Positions 39,201 to 51,420 of a DNA stretch of 64,000 nucleotides are shown here, piece by piece. A program made the translations under genes and the position numbers. How positions within the stretch are numbered: the first letter of the stretch is position 1; each line of letters opens with the position of its first letter. This stretch comes from Hydractinia symbiolongicarpus (taxonomy: Eukaryota; Cnidaria; Hydrozoa; Anthoathecata; Hydractiniidae): contig NC_079877.1 in NCBI RefSeq assembly GCF_029227915.1, forward strand, positions 5,024,001-5,088,000, written 5' to 3'. The notes under the pieces were generated by a model. The model ran no database searches and was not told where the DNA came from. It was given only the letters and a program-made list of their open reading frames with translations.

Positions 39201-40060
39201 GCAAACGAAAACCCGCGATTTCCCGTAAATCCCGGGCTTGGCCCGTATAGTCAAAAGTATAGAAAGAAAGTACCCAGGGAGTAAACTCATTTCCCGAACG
39301 ATTTTTTAAATTACCTTTTCACCACTAAAACGCATGAGACTTGTAGTTTTTAAAAATGTTTTCATTTTTGATGAGACGCTGAATAAAAGAAGTTTAATCG
39401 CCGGCAAACGAAAACCTGCGATTTCCCGTAAATCATGGACTCGGCCCGTATAGTCAAAAGTATACAAAGAAAGTACCCAGGGAGTAAACTCATTTCCCAA
39501 ACGATTTTTTAAATTATTATTTCACCACTAAAACGCATGAGACTTGTAGTTTTCAAGAATGTTTTCATTTTTGATGAGACGCTGAATAAAAGCAGGTTAA
39601 TCGCCGGCAAACGAAAACCTGCGATTTCCCGTAAATCCCGGACTCGGCCCGTATAGTCAAAAGTATACAAAGAAAGTACCCAGGGAGTAAACTCATTTCC
39701 AGAACGATTTTTTAAATTATTTTTTCACCACTAAAACGCATAAGACTTGTAGTTTTTAAAAATGTTTTCATTTTTGATGAGACGCTGAATAAAAGAAGTT
39801 TAATCGCCGGCAAACGAAAACCCGCGATTTCCCGTAAATCTCGGGCTTGGCCCGTATAGTCAAAAGTATACAAAGAAAGTACCCAGGGAGTAAACTCATT
39901 TCCCGAACGATTTTTTAAATTTAAAACGCTGAATAAAAGCAGGTTAATCGCCGGCAAACGAAAACCTGCGATTTCCCGTAAATCCCGGACTCGGCCCGTA
40001 TAGTCAAAAGTATACAAAGAAAGCACCCAGGGAGTAAACTCATTTCCAGAACGATTTTTT
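24291..40060. repeat. Satellite with 14-16-monomer higher-order repeats of variable length
   Basis: A characteristic monomer pair recurs: one with GAATGAAAGAAG and GCAAACAAAAACC, then one with AAAACGGATGAG, AAGTTCAATCGCC and GCAAACTAAAACC. The pair starts near 24908, 28152, 30991, 32613, 35452 and 38494. The spacings are 3244, 2839, 1622, 2839 and 3042 bp, close to 16, 14, 8, 14 and 15 monomers. Other markers travel with it: AATCATGGACTCGG, AAAAGTTTACAAAG, AGTATAGAAAG, and a one-base loss giving GAATAAAAAAGTTTAATC near 25797, 28839, 32084, 34924 and 37966. This is the most homogeneous and longest HOR territory in the window. Confidence 0.93.
39911..39940. repeat. Deletion junction in a shortened (144-bp) monomer
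   Basis: Here TTTTTTAAATTTAAAACGCTGA joins the AT-rich part straight to the start of the next monomer. It removes most of the ACTTGTAG, dyad and GATGAG region. Spacing of flanking landmarks shows a loss of about 59 bp. Short homologies (TAAA, ACGC) sit at the join. The HOR pattern of 24-40 kb ends within a monomer or two of this point. Confidence 0.85.
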
Positions 40061-41690
40061 AAATTATTTTTTCACCACTAAAACGCATAAGACTTGTAGT
40101 TTTTAAAAATGTTTTCATTTTTGATGAGACGCTGAATAAAAGAAGTTTAATCGCCGGCAAACGAAAACCCGCGATTTCCCGTAAATCTCGGGCTTGGCCC
40201 GTATAGTCAAAAGTATACAAAGAAAGTACCCAGGGAGTAAACTCATTTCCCGAACGATTTTTTAAATTACTTTTTCACCACTAAAACGCATGAGACTTGT
40301 AGTTTTTAAAAATGTTTTCATTTTTGATGAGACGCTGAATAAAAGAAGTTTAATCGCCGGCAAACGAAAACCTGCGATTTCCCGTAAATCCTGGACTCGG
40401 CCCGTATAGTCAAAAGTGTACAAAGAAAGTATCCAGGGAGTAAACTCTTTTCCCAAACGATTTTTTAAATTATTATTTCACCACTAAAGCCCATGAGACT
40501 TGTAGTTTTTAAAAATGTTTTCATTTTTGATGGGACGCTGAATAAAAGAAGTTCAATCGCCGACAAACGAAAACCTGCGACTTCCCGTAAATCCCGGACT
40601 CGGCCTGTATAGTCAAAAGTATACAAAGAAAGTACCCAGGGTGTAAACTCATTTCCCGAACGATTTTTTAAACTATTTTTTCACCACTAAAACGCATGAG
40701 ACTTGTAGTTTTCAAAAATGTTTTCATTTTTGATGAGACGCTGAATAAAAGAAGTTTAATCGCCGGCAAACGAAAACCTGCGATTTCCGTAAATCCCGTG
40801 CTCGGCCCGTATAGTCAAAAGTATACAAAGAAAGTACCCAGGGAGTAAATTCATTTCCCAAACGATTTTTTAAATTATTATTTCACCACTAAAGCCCATG
40901 AGACTTGTAGTTTTTAAAAATGTTTTCATTTTTGATAAGACGCTGAATAAAAGAAGTTTAATCGTCGGCAAACGAAAACCCGCAATTTCCCGTAAATCCC
41001 GGTCTCGGCCCGTATAGTCAAAAGTATAGAAAGAAAGTACCCAGGGAGTAAACTCATTTCCCGAACGATTTTTTAAATTGCTTTTTCACCACTAAAACGC
41101 ATGAGACTTGTAGTTTTTAAAAATGTTTTCATTTTTGATGAGACGCTGAATAAAAGAAGTTTAATCGCCGGCAAACGAAAACCTGCGATTTCCCGTAAAT
41201 CCTAGACTCGGCCCGTATAGTCAAAAGTATACAAAGAAAGTATCCAGGAAGTAAACTCTTTTCCCAAACGATTTTTTAAATTATTATTTTACCACTAAAG
41301 CCCATAAGACTTGTAGTTTTTAAAAATGTTTTCATTTTTGATGGGACGCTGAATAAAAGAAGTTTAATCGCCGGCAAACGAAAACCTGCGACTTCCCGTA
41401 AATCCCGGACTCGGCCCGTATAGTCAAAAGTATACAAAGAAAGTACCCAGGGTGTAAAGTCATTTCCCGAACGATTTTTTAAACTATTTTTTCACCACTA
41501 AAACGCATGAGACTTGTAGTTTTCTAAAATGTTTTCATTTTTGATGAGACGCTGAATAAAAGAAGTTTAATCGCCGGCAAACGAAAACCTGCGTTTTCCG
41601 TAAATCCCGTACTCGGCCCGTATAGTGAAAAGTATACAAAGAAAGTACCCAGGGAGTAAACTCATTTCCCAAACGATTTTTTAAATTATT
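40061..41690. repeat. Satellite related to 6830-7536; carries the uninterrupted insertion site
   Basis: 40262-40968 matches 6830-7536 at an offset of 33432 bp, including GTATCCAGGGAGTAAACTCT, TTTTTGATGGGACGC, GCGACTTCCCG, TTTTTTAAACTATTTTTTC and the one-base-short ATTTCCGTAAATCCCGT. At 40961-40968 the match reaches ATCGTCGG, the exact left edge of the SGNH insertion, and here simply continues as monomer (CAAACGAAAACCCGC onwards) to CCCGTATAG. This is the best stand-in for the pre-insertion state. Confidence 0.9.
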
Positions 41691-44600
41691 ATTTCACCAC
41701 TAAAGCCCATGAGACTTGTAGTTTTCAAGAAAGTTTTCATTTTTGATGAGACGTTGAATAAAAGCAGTTTAATCGCCGGCAAACGAAAACCTGCGATTTC
41801 CCGTAAATCCCGGACTCGGCCCGTATAGTCAAAAGTATACAAAGAAAGTACCCAGGGAGTAAACTCATTTCCAGAACGATTTTTTAAATTATTTTTTCAC
41901 CACTAAACGCATAAGACTTGTAGTTTTTAAAAATCTTTTCATTTTTGATGAGACGCTGAATAAAAGAAGTTTAATCGCCGGCAAACGAAAACCCGCGATT
42001 TCCCGTAAATCCCGGCCTTGGCCCGTATAGTCAAAAGTATACAAAGAAAGTACCCAGGGAGTAAACTCTTTTCCCAAACGATTTTTTAAATTATTATATC
42101 ACCACTAAAGCCCATGAGACTTGTAGTTTTCTAAAATGTTTTCATTTTTGATGAGACGCTGAATAAAAGAAGTTTAATCGCCGGCAAACGAAAACCTGCG
42201 ATTTCCCGTAAATCCCGTACTCGGCCCGTATAGTCAAAAGTATAGAAAGAAAGTACCCAGGGAGTAAACTCATTTCCCAAACGATTTTTTAAATTATTAT
42301 TTCACCACTAAAGCCCATGAGACTTGTAGTTTTTAAAAATGTTTTCATTTTTGATGAGACGCGGAATAAAAGAAGTTTAATCGTCGGCAAACGAAAACCC
42401 GCAATTTCCCGTAAATCCCGGTCTCGGCCCGTATAGTCAAAAGTATACAAAGAGAGTACCCAGGGTGTAAACTCATTTCCCGAACGATTTTTTAAATTTT
42501 TTTTTTCACCACTAAAACGCATGAGACTTGTAGTTTTCAAAAATGTTTTCATTTTTGATGAGACGCTGAATAAAAGAAGTTTAATCGCCTGCAAACGAAA
42601 ACCTGCGATTTCCCGTAAATCCCGGACTCGGCCCGTATAGTCAAAAGTATACAAAGAAAGTACCCAGGGAGTAAACTCATTTCCCAAACGACTTTTTTAA
42701 TTATTATTTCACCACTAAAGCCCATGAGACTTGTAGTTTTTAAAAATGTTTTCATTTTTGATGAGACGCTGAGTAAAAGAAGTTTAATCGCCGGCAAACG
42801 AAAACCCGCGATTTCCCGTAAATCCCGAACTCGGCCCGTATAGTCAAAAGTATACAAGGAAAGTACCCAGTGAGTAAACTCATTTCCCGAACGAATTTTT
42901 AAATTATTTTTTTACCACTAAAACGCATGAGACTTGTAGTTTTCAGAAATGTTTTCATTTTTGATGAGACGCTTAATGAAAGTGGTTTAATCGCCGGCAA
43001 ACGAAAACCCGCGATTTCCCGTAAATCCCGGGCTTGGCCCGTATAGTCAAAAGTATACAAAGAAAGTACCCAGGGAGTAAACTCATTTCCCAAACGATTT
43101 TTTAAATTATTATTTCACCACTAAAGCCCATGAGACTTGTAGTTTTCAAGAAAGTTTTCATTTTTGATGAGACGTTGAATAAAAGCAGTTTAATCGCCGG
43201 CAAACGAAAACCTGCGATTTCCCGTAAATCCCGGGCTTGGCCCGTATAGTCAAAAGTATACAAAGAAAGTACCCAGGGAGTAAACTCATTTCCAGAACGA
43301 TTTTTTAAATTATTTTTTCACCACTAAACGCATAAGACTTGTAGTTTTTAAAAATGTTTTCATTTTTGATGAGACGCTGAATAAAAGAAGTTTAATCGCC
43401 GGGAAACGAAAACCCGCGATTTCCCGTAAATCCCGGCCTTGGCCCGTATAGTCAAAAGTATACAAAGAAAGTACCCAGGGAGTAAACTCTTTTCCCAAAC
43501 GATTTTTTAAGTTATTATATCACCACTAAAGCCCATGAGACTTGTAGTTTTCTAAAATGTTTTCATTTTTGATGAGACGCTGAATAAAAGAAGTTTAATC
43601 GCCGGCAAACGAAAACCTGCGATTTCCCGTAAATCCCGTACTCGGCCTGTATAGTCAAAAGTATACAAAGAGAGTACCCAGGGTGTAAACTCATTTCCCG
43701 AACGATTTTTTAAATTATTTTTTCACCACTAAAACGCATGAGACTTGTAGTTTTCAAAAATGTTTTCATTTTTGATGAGACGCTGAATAAAAGAAGTTTA
43801 ATCGCCTGCAAACGAAAACCTGCGATTTCCCGTAAATCCCGGACTCGGCCCGTATAGTCAAAAGTATACAAAGAAAGTACCCAGGGAGTAAACTCATTTC
43901 CCAAACGACTTTTTTAATTATTATTTCACCACTAAAGCCCATGAGACTTGTAGTTTTTAAAAATGTTTTCATTTTTGATGAGACGCTGAGTAAAAGAAGT
44001 TTAATCGCCGGCAACCGAAAACCCGCGATTTCCCGTAAATCCCGAACTCGGCCCGTATAGTCAAAAGTATACAAGGAAAGTACCCAGTGAGTAAACTCAT
44101 TTCCCGAACGAATTTTTAAATTATTTTTTTACAACTAAAACGCATGAGACTTGTAGTTTTCAGAAATGTTTTCATTTTTGATGAGACGCTTAATAAAAGT
44201 GGTTTAATCGCCGGCAAACGAAAACCCGCGATTTCCCGTAAATCCCGGGCTTGGCCCGTATAGTCAAAAGTATACAAAGAAAGTACCCAGGAAGTAAACT
44301 CATTTCCCAAACGATTTTTTAAATTATTATTTCACCACTAAAGCCCATGAGACTTGTAGTTTTCAAGAAAGTTTTCATTTTTGATGAGACGTTGAATAAA
44401 AGCAGTTTAATCGCCGGCAAACGAAAACCTGCGATTTCCCGTAAATCCCGGACTCGGCCCGTATAGTCAAAAGTATACAAAGAAAGTACCCAGGAAGTAA
44501 ACTCATTTCCAGAACGATTTTTTAAATTATTTTTTCACCACTAAACGCATAAGACTTGTAGTTTTTAAAAATGTTTTCATTTTTGATGAGACGCTGAATA

Positions 44601-44720
44601 AAAGAAGTTTAATCGCCGGCAAACGAAAACCCGCGATTTCCCGTAAATCCCGGCCTTGGCCCGTATAGTCAAAAGTATACAAAGAAAGTACCCAGGGAGT
44701 AAACTCTTTTCCCAAACGAT
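41691..44720. repeat. Satellite with six- and seven-monomer repeats
   Basis: Near-identical segments repeat at 1421 bp (seven monomers: about 41880-42300 with 43300-43720) and at 1217 bp (six monomers: about 42550-43500 with 43767-44720). Markers are CAAGAAAGTTTTC, GAGACGTTGAATAAAAGCAG, CACTAAACGCATAAG, TTATTATATCACC, CGACTTTTTTAATTATT and CTTAATGAAAGTGG. The difference of one monomer between the two periods points to loss or gain of a single monomer. No gene is seen. Confidence 0.9.
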
Positions 44721-47700
44721 TTTTTAAATTATTATATCACCACTAAAGCCCATGAGACTTTTAGTTTTTAAAAATGTTTTCATTTTTGATGGGACGCTGA
44801 ATAAAAGAAGTTTAATCGCCGTCAAACGAAAACCTGCGACTTCCCGTAAATCCCGGACTCGGCCCGTATAGTCAAAAGTATACAAAGAAAGTACCCAGGG
44901 TGTAAAGTCATTTCCCGAACGATTTTTTAAACTCATTTTTCACCACTAAAACGCATGAGACTTGTAGTTTTCTAAAATGTTTCCATTTTTGATGAGACGC
45001 TGAATAAAAGAAGTTTAATCGCCGGCAAACGAAAACCTGTGATTTCCCGTAAATCCCGTACTCGGCCCGTATAGTCAAAAGTATACAAGGAAAGTACCCA
45101 GTGAGTAAACTCATTTTCCGAACGAATTTTTAAATTATTTTTTTACCACTAAAACGCATGAGACTTGTAGTTTTCAGAAATGTTTTCATTTTTGATGAGA
45201 CGCTTAATGAAAGTGGTTTAATCGCCGGCAAACGAAAACCCGCGATTTCCCGTAAATCCCGGGCTTGGCCCGTATAGTCGAATGTATACAAAGAAAGTAC
45301 CCTGTGAGTAAACTCATTTCCAAAACGATTTTTTAAATTATCTTTTCACCACTAAAACGCTTGAGACTTGTAGTTTTCAAAAATGTTTTCATTTTTGATG
45401 AGACGCTAAATAAAAGAAGTTTAATCGCCGGCAAACGAAAACCCGCCATTTCCCGTAAACCCCGGACTCGGCCCGCATAATCAAAAGTATACAAAGAAAG
45501 TACCCAGGGTGTAAACTCATTTCCCGAACGATTTTTTAAATTACTATTTCACCACTAAAGCCCATAAGACTTGTAGTATTTAAAAATATTTTCATTTTTG
45601 ATGAGACGCTGAATAAAAGAAGTTTAATCGCCGGCAAACGAAAACCCCCCATTTCCCGTAAACCCCGGACTCGGCCCGCATAGTCAAAAGTATACAAAGA
45701 AAGTACCCTGTGAGTAAACTCATTTCCAAAACGATTTTTTAAATTATCTTTTCACCACTAACACGCTTGAGACTTGTAGTTTTTAAAAATGTTTTCATTT
45801 TTGATGAGACGCTGAATAAAAGAAGTTTAATCGCCTGCAAACGAAAACCTGCGATTTCCCGTAATTCCCGGACTCGGCCCGTATAGTCAAAAGTATACAA
45901 AGAAAGTACCCAGGGAGTAAACTCATTTCCCAAACGACTTTTTAAATTATTATTTCACCACTAAAGCCCATGAGACTTGTAGTTTTTAAAAATGTTTTCA
46001 TTTTTGATGAGACGCTGAGTAAAAGAAGTTTAATCGCCGGCAAACGAAAACCCGCGATTTCCCGTAAATCCCGAACTCGGCCCGTATAGTCAAAAGTATA
46101 CAAGGAAAGTACCCAGTGAGTAAACTCATTTTCCGAACGAATTTTTAAATTATTTTTTTACCACTAAAACGCATGAGACTTGTAGTTTTCAGAAATGTTT
46201 TCATTTTTGATGAGACGCTTAATGAAAGTGGTTTAATCGCCGGCAAACGAAAACCCGCGATTTCCCGTAAATCCCGGGCTTGGCCCGTATAGTCGAATGT
46301 ATACAAAGAAAGTACCCTGTGAGTAAACTCATTTCCAAAACGATTTTTTAAATTATCTTTTCACCACTAAAACGCTTGAGACTTGTAGTTTTCAAAAATG
46401 TTTTCATTTTTGATGAGACGCTAAATAAAAGAAGTTTAATCGCCGGCAAACGAAAACCCGCCATTTCCCGTAAACCCCGGACTCGGCCCGCATAGTCAAA
46501 AGTATACAAAGAAAGTACCCAGGGTGTAAACTCATTTCCCGAACGATTTTTTAAATTACTATTTCACCACTAAAGCCCATGAGACTTGTAGTATTTAAAA
46601 ATATTTTCATTTTTGATGAGACGCTGAATAAAAGAAGTTTAATCGCCGGCAAACGAAAACCCGCCATTTCCCGTAGACCCCGGACTCGGCCCGCATAGTC
46701 AAAAGTATACAAAGAAAGTACCCTGTGAGTAAACTCATTTCCAAAACGATTTTTTAAATTATCTTTTCACCACTAACACGCTTGAGACTTGTAGTTTTCA
46801 AAAATGTTTTCATTTTTGATGAGACGCTAAATAAAAGAGGTTTAATCGCCGGCAAACGAAAACCCGCCATTTCCCGTAAACCCCGGACTCGGCCCGCATA
46901 GTCAAAAGTATACAAAGAAAGTACCCAGGGTGTAAACTCATTTCCCGAACGATTTTTTAAATTACTATTTCACCACTAAATCCTATGAGACTTGTAGTAT
47001 TTAAAAATATTCTCATTTTTGATGAGACGCTGAATAAAAGAAGTTTAATCGCCGGCAAACGAAAACCCGCTACTTCCCGTAAATCCCGGGCTTGGCCCGT
47101 ATAGTCAAAAGTATACAAAGATAGTACCCAGGGAGTAAACTCATTTCCCGAACGATTTTTTAATTCATTTTTTCACCACTAAAACGCATGAGACTTGTAG
47201 TTTTCAAAAATGTTTTTATTTTTGATGAGACGCTTAATTAAAGAGGTTTAATCGCCGGTAAACGAAAACCTGCGATTTCCAGTAAATCCTGGACTCGGCC
47301 CGTATAGTCAAAAGTATACAAAGAAAGTACCCAGGGAGTAAACTAATTTCCCAAACGATTTTTTAAATTATTATTTCACCATTAAAGCCCATGAGACTTG
47401 TAGTTTTTAAAAATGTTTTCATTTTTGATGAGACGCTGAATAAAAGAAGTTTAATCGCCGGCAAACGAAAACCCGCGACTTCCCGTAAATCCCGGGCTTG
47501 GCCCGTATAGTCAAAAGTATACAAAGATAGTACCCAGGGAGTAAACTCATTTCCCGAACGATTTTTTAAATTATTATATCACCACTAAAGCCAATGAGAC
47601 TTTTAGTTTTTAAAAATGTTTTCATTTTTGATGGGACGCTGAATAAAAGAAGTTTAATCGCCGGCAAACGAAAACCTGCGACTTCCCGTAAATTCCGGAC

Positions 47701-50700
47701 TCGGCCCGTATAGTCAAAAGTATACAAAGAAAGTACCCAGGGTGTAAAGTCATTTCCCGAACGATTTTTTAAACTATTTTTTCACCACTAAAACGCATGA
47801 GACTTGTAGTTTTTAAAAATGTTTTCATTTTTGATGGGACGCTGAATAAAAGAAGTTTAATCGCCGGCAAACGAAAACCTGCGACTTCCCGTAAATTCCG
47901 GACTCGGCCCGTATAGTCAAAAGTATACAAAGAAAGTACCCAGGGTGTAAAGTCATTTCCCGAACGATTTTTTAAACTATTTTTTCACCACTAAAACGCA
48001 TGAGACTTGTAGTTTTCAAAAATGTTTTCATTTTTGATGAGACGCTGAATAAAAGAAGTTTAATCGCCGGCAAACGAAAACCTGCGATTTCCCGTAAATC
48101 CCGTACTCGGCCCGTATAGTCAAAAGTATACAAAGAAAGTACCCAGGGAGTAAACTCATTTCCCAAACGATTTTTTAAATTATTATTTCACCACTAAAGC
48201 CCATGAGACTTGTAGTTTTTAAAAATGTTTTCATTTTTGATGGGACGCTGAATAAAAGAAGTTTAATCGCCGTCAAACGAAAACCTGCGACTTCCCGTAA
48301 ATCCCGGACTCGGCCCGTATAGTCAAAAGTATACAAAGAAAGTACCCAGGGTGTAAAGTCATTTCCCGAACGATTTTTTAAACTCATTTTTCACCACTAA
48401 AACGCATGAGACTTGTAGTTTTCTAAAATGTTTCCATTTTTGATGAGACGCTGAATAAAAGAAGTTTAATCGCCGGCAAACGAAAACCTGTGATTTCCCG
48501 TAAATCCCGTACTCGGCCCGTATAGTCAAAAGTATACAAGGAAAGTACCCAGTGAGTAAACTCATTTTCCGAACGAATTTTTAAATTATTTTTTTACCAC
48601 TAAAACGCATGAGACTTGTAGTTTTCAGAAATGTTTTCATTTTTGATGAGACGCTTAATGAAAGTGGTTTAATCGCCGGCAAACGAAAACCCGCGATTTC
48701 CCGTAAATCCCGGGCTTGGCCCGTATAGTCGAATGTATACAAAGAAAGTACCCTGTGAGTAAACTCATTTCCAAAACGATTTTTTAAATTATCTTTTCAC
48801 CACTAAAACGCTTGAGACTTGTAGTTTTCAAAAATGTTTTCATTTTTGATGAGACGCTAAATAAAAGAAGTTTAATCGCCGGCAAACGAAAACCCGCCAT
48901 TTCCCGTAAACCCCGGACTCGGCCCGCATAATCAAAAGTATACAAAGAAAGTACCCAGGGTGTAAACTCATTTCCCGAACGATTTTTTAAATTACTATTT
49001 CACCACTAAAGCCCATAAGACTTGTAGTATTTAAAAATATTTTCATTTTTGATGAGACGCTGAATAAAAGAAGTTTAATCGCCGGCAAACGAAAACCCCC
49101 CATTTCCCGTAAACCCCGGACTCGGCCCGCATAGTCAAAAGTATACAAAGAAAGTACCCTGTGAGTAAACTCATTTCCAAAACGATTTTTTAAATTATCT
49201 TTTCACCACTAACACGCTTGAGACTTGTAGTTTTTAAAAATGTTTTCATTTTTGATGAGACGCTGAATAAAAGAAGTTTAATCGCCTGCAAACGAAAACC
49301 TGCGATTTCCCGTAATTCCCGGACTCGGCCCGTATAGTCAAAAGTATACAAAGAAAGTACCCAGGGAGTAAACTCATTTCCCAAACGACTTTTTAAATTA
49401 TTATTTCACCACTAAAGCCCATGAGACTTGTAGTTTTTAAAAATGTTTTCATTTTTGATGAGACGCTGAGTAAAAGAAGTTTAATCGCCGGCAAACGAAA
49501 ACCCGCGATTTCCCGTAAATCCCGAACTCGGCCCGTATAGTCAAAAGTATACAAGGAAAGTACCCAGTGAGTAAACTCATTTTCCGAACGAATTTTTAAA
49601 TTATTTTTTTACCACTAAAACGCATGAGACTTGTAGTTTTCAGAAATGTTTTCATTTTTGATGAGACGCTTAATGAAAGTGGTTTAATCGCCGGCAAACG
49701 AAAACCCGCGATTTCCCGTAAATCCCGGGCTTGGCCCGTATAGTCGAATGTATACAAAGAAAGTACCCTGTGAGTAAACTCATTTCCAAAACGATTTTTT
49801 AAATTATCTTTTCACCACTAAAACGCTTGAGACTTGTAGTTTTCAAAAATGTTTTCATTTTTGATGAGACGCTAAATAAAAGAAGTTTAATCGCCGGCAA
49901 ACGAAAACCCGCCATTTCCCGTAAACCCCGGACTCGGCCCGCATAGTCAAAAGTATACAAAGAAAGTACCCAGGGTGTAAACTCATTTCCCGAACGATTT
50001 TTTAAATTACTATTTCACCACTAAAGCCCATGAGACTTGTAGTATTTAAAAATATTTTCATTTTTGATGAGACGCTGATGAAAAGAAGTTTAATCGCCGG
50101 CAAACGAAAACCCGCCATTTCCCGTAGACCCCGGACTCGGCCCGCATAGTCAAAAGTATACAAAGAAAGTACCCTGTGAGTAAACTCATTTCCAAAACGA
50201 TTTTTTAAATTATCTTTTCACCACTAACACGCTTGAGACTTGTAGTTTTCAAAAATGTTTTCATTTTTGATGAGACGCTAAATAAAAGAGGTTTAATCGC
50301 CGGCAAACGAAAACCCGCCATTTCCCGTAAACCCCGGACTCGGCCCGCATAGTCAAAAGTATACAAAGAAAGTACCCAGGGTGTAAACTCATTTCCCGAA
50401 CGATTTTTTAAATTACTATTTCACCACTAAATCCTATGAGACTTGTAGTATTTAAAAATATTCTCATTTTTGATGAGACGCTGAATAAAAGAAGTTTAAT
50501 CGCCGGCAAACGAAAACCCGCTACTTCCCGTAAATCCCGGGCTTGGCCCGTATAGTCAAAAGTATACAAAGATAGTACCCAGGGAGTAAACTCATTTCCC
50601 GAACGATTTTTTAATTCATTTTTTCACCACTAAAACGCATGAGACTTGTAGTTTTCAAAAATGTTTTTATTTTTGATGAGACGCTTAATTAAAGAGGTTT

Positions 50701-51420
50701 AATCGCCGGCAAACGAAAACCTGCGATTTCCAGTAAATCCTGGACTCGGCCCGTATAGTCAAAAGTATACAAAGAAAGTACCCAGGGAGTAAACTAATTT
50801 CCCAAACGATTTTTTAAATTATTATTTCACAATTAAAGCCCATGAGACTTGTAGTTTTTAAAAATGTTTTCATTTTTGATGAGACGCTGAATAAAAGAAG
50901 TTTAATCGCCGGCAAACGAAAACCCGCGACTTCCCGTAAATCCCGGGCTTGGCCCGTATAGTCAAAAGTATACAAAGATAGTACCCAGGGAGTAAACTCA
51001 TTTCCCGAACGATTTTTTAAATTATTATATCACCACTAAAGCCAATGAGACTTTTAGTTTTTAAAAATGTTTTCATTTTTGATGGGACGCTGAATAAAAG
51101 AAGTTTAATCGCCGGCAAACGAAAACCTGCGACTTCCCGTAAATTCCGGACTCGGCCCGTATAGTCAAAAGTATACAAAGAAAGTACCCAGGGTGTAAAG
51201 TCATTTCCCGAACGATTTTTTAAACTATTTTTTCACCACTAAAACGCATGAGACTTGTAGTTTTCAAAAATGTTTTCATTTTTGATGAGACGCTGAATAA
51301 AAGAAGTTTAATCGCCGGCAAACGAAAACCTGCGATTTCCCGTAAATCCCGTACTCGGCCCGTATAGTCAAAAGTATACAAAGAAAGTACCCAGGGAGTA
51401 AACTCATTTCCCAAACGATT
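44721..51420. repeat. Two copies of a 17-monomer (3451-bp) higher-order repeat
   Basis: 44721-48171 is repeated from 48172 at an offset of 3451 bp. Markers are TTTCTAAAATGTTTCC, AAACCTGTGATTTCCC, CCCGCATAATCAAAAG, GAAAACCCCCCATTTCCC and ACTAACACGCTTGAG. Near the end the offset falls to 3248 bp, because the first copy has an extra monomer: the unit with GCGACTTCCCGTAAATTCCG and GGTGTAAAGTC occurs twice in a row there (about 47620-48000) and once in the second copy (about 51070-51220). Confidence 0.92.
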
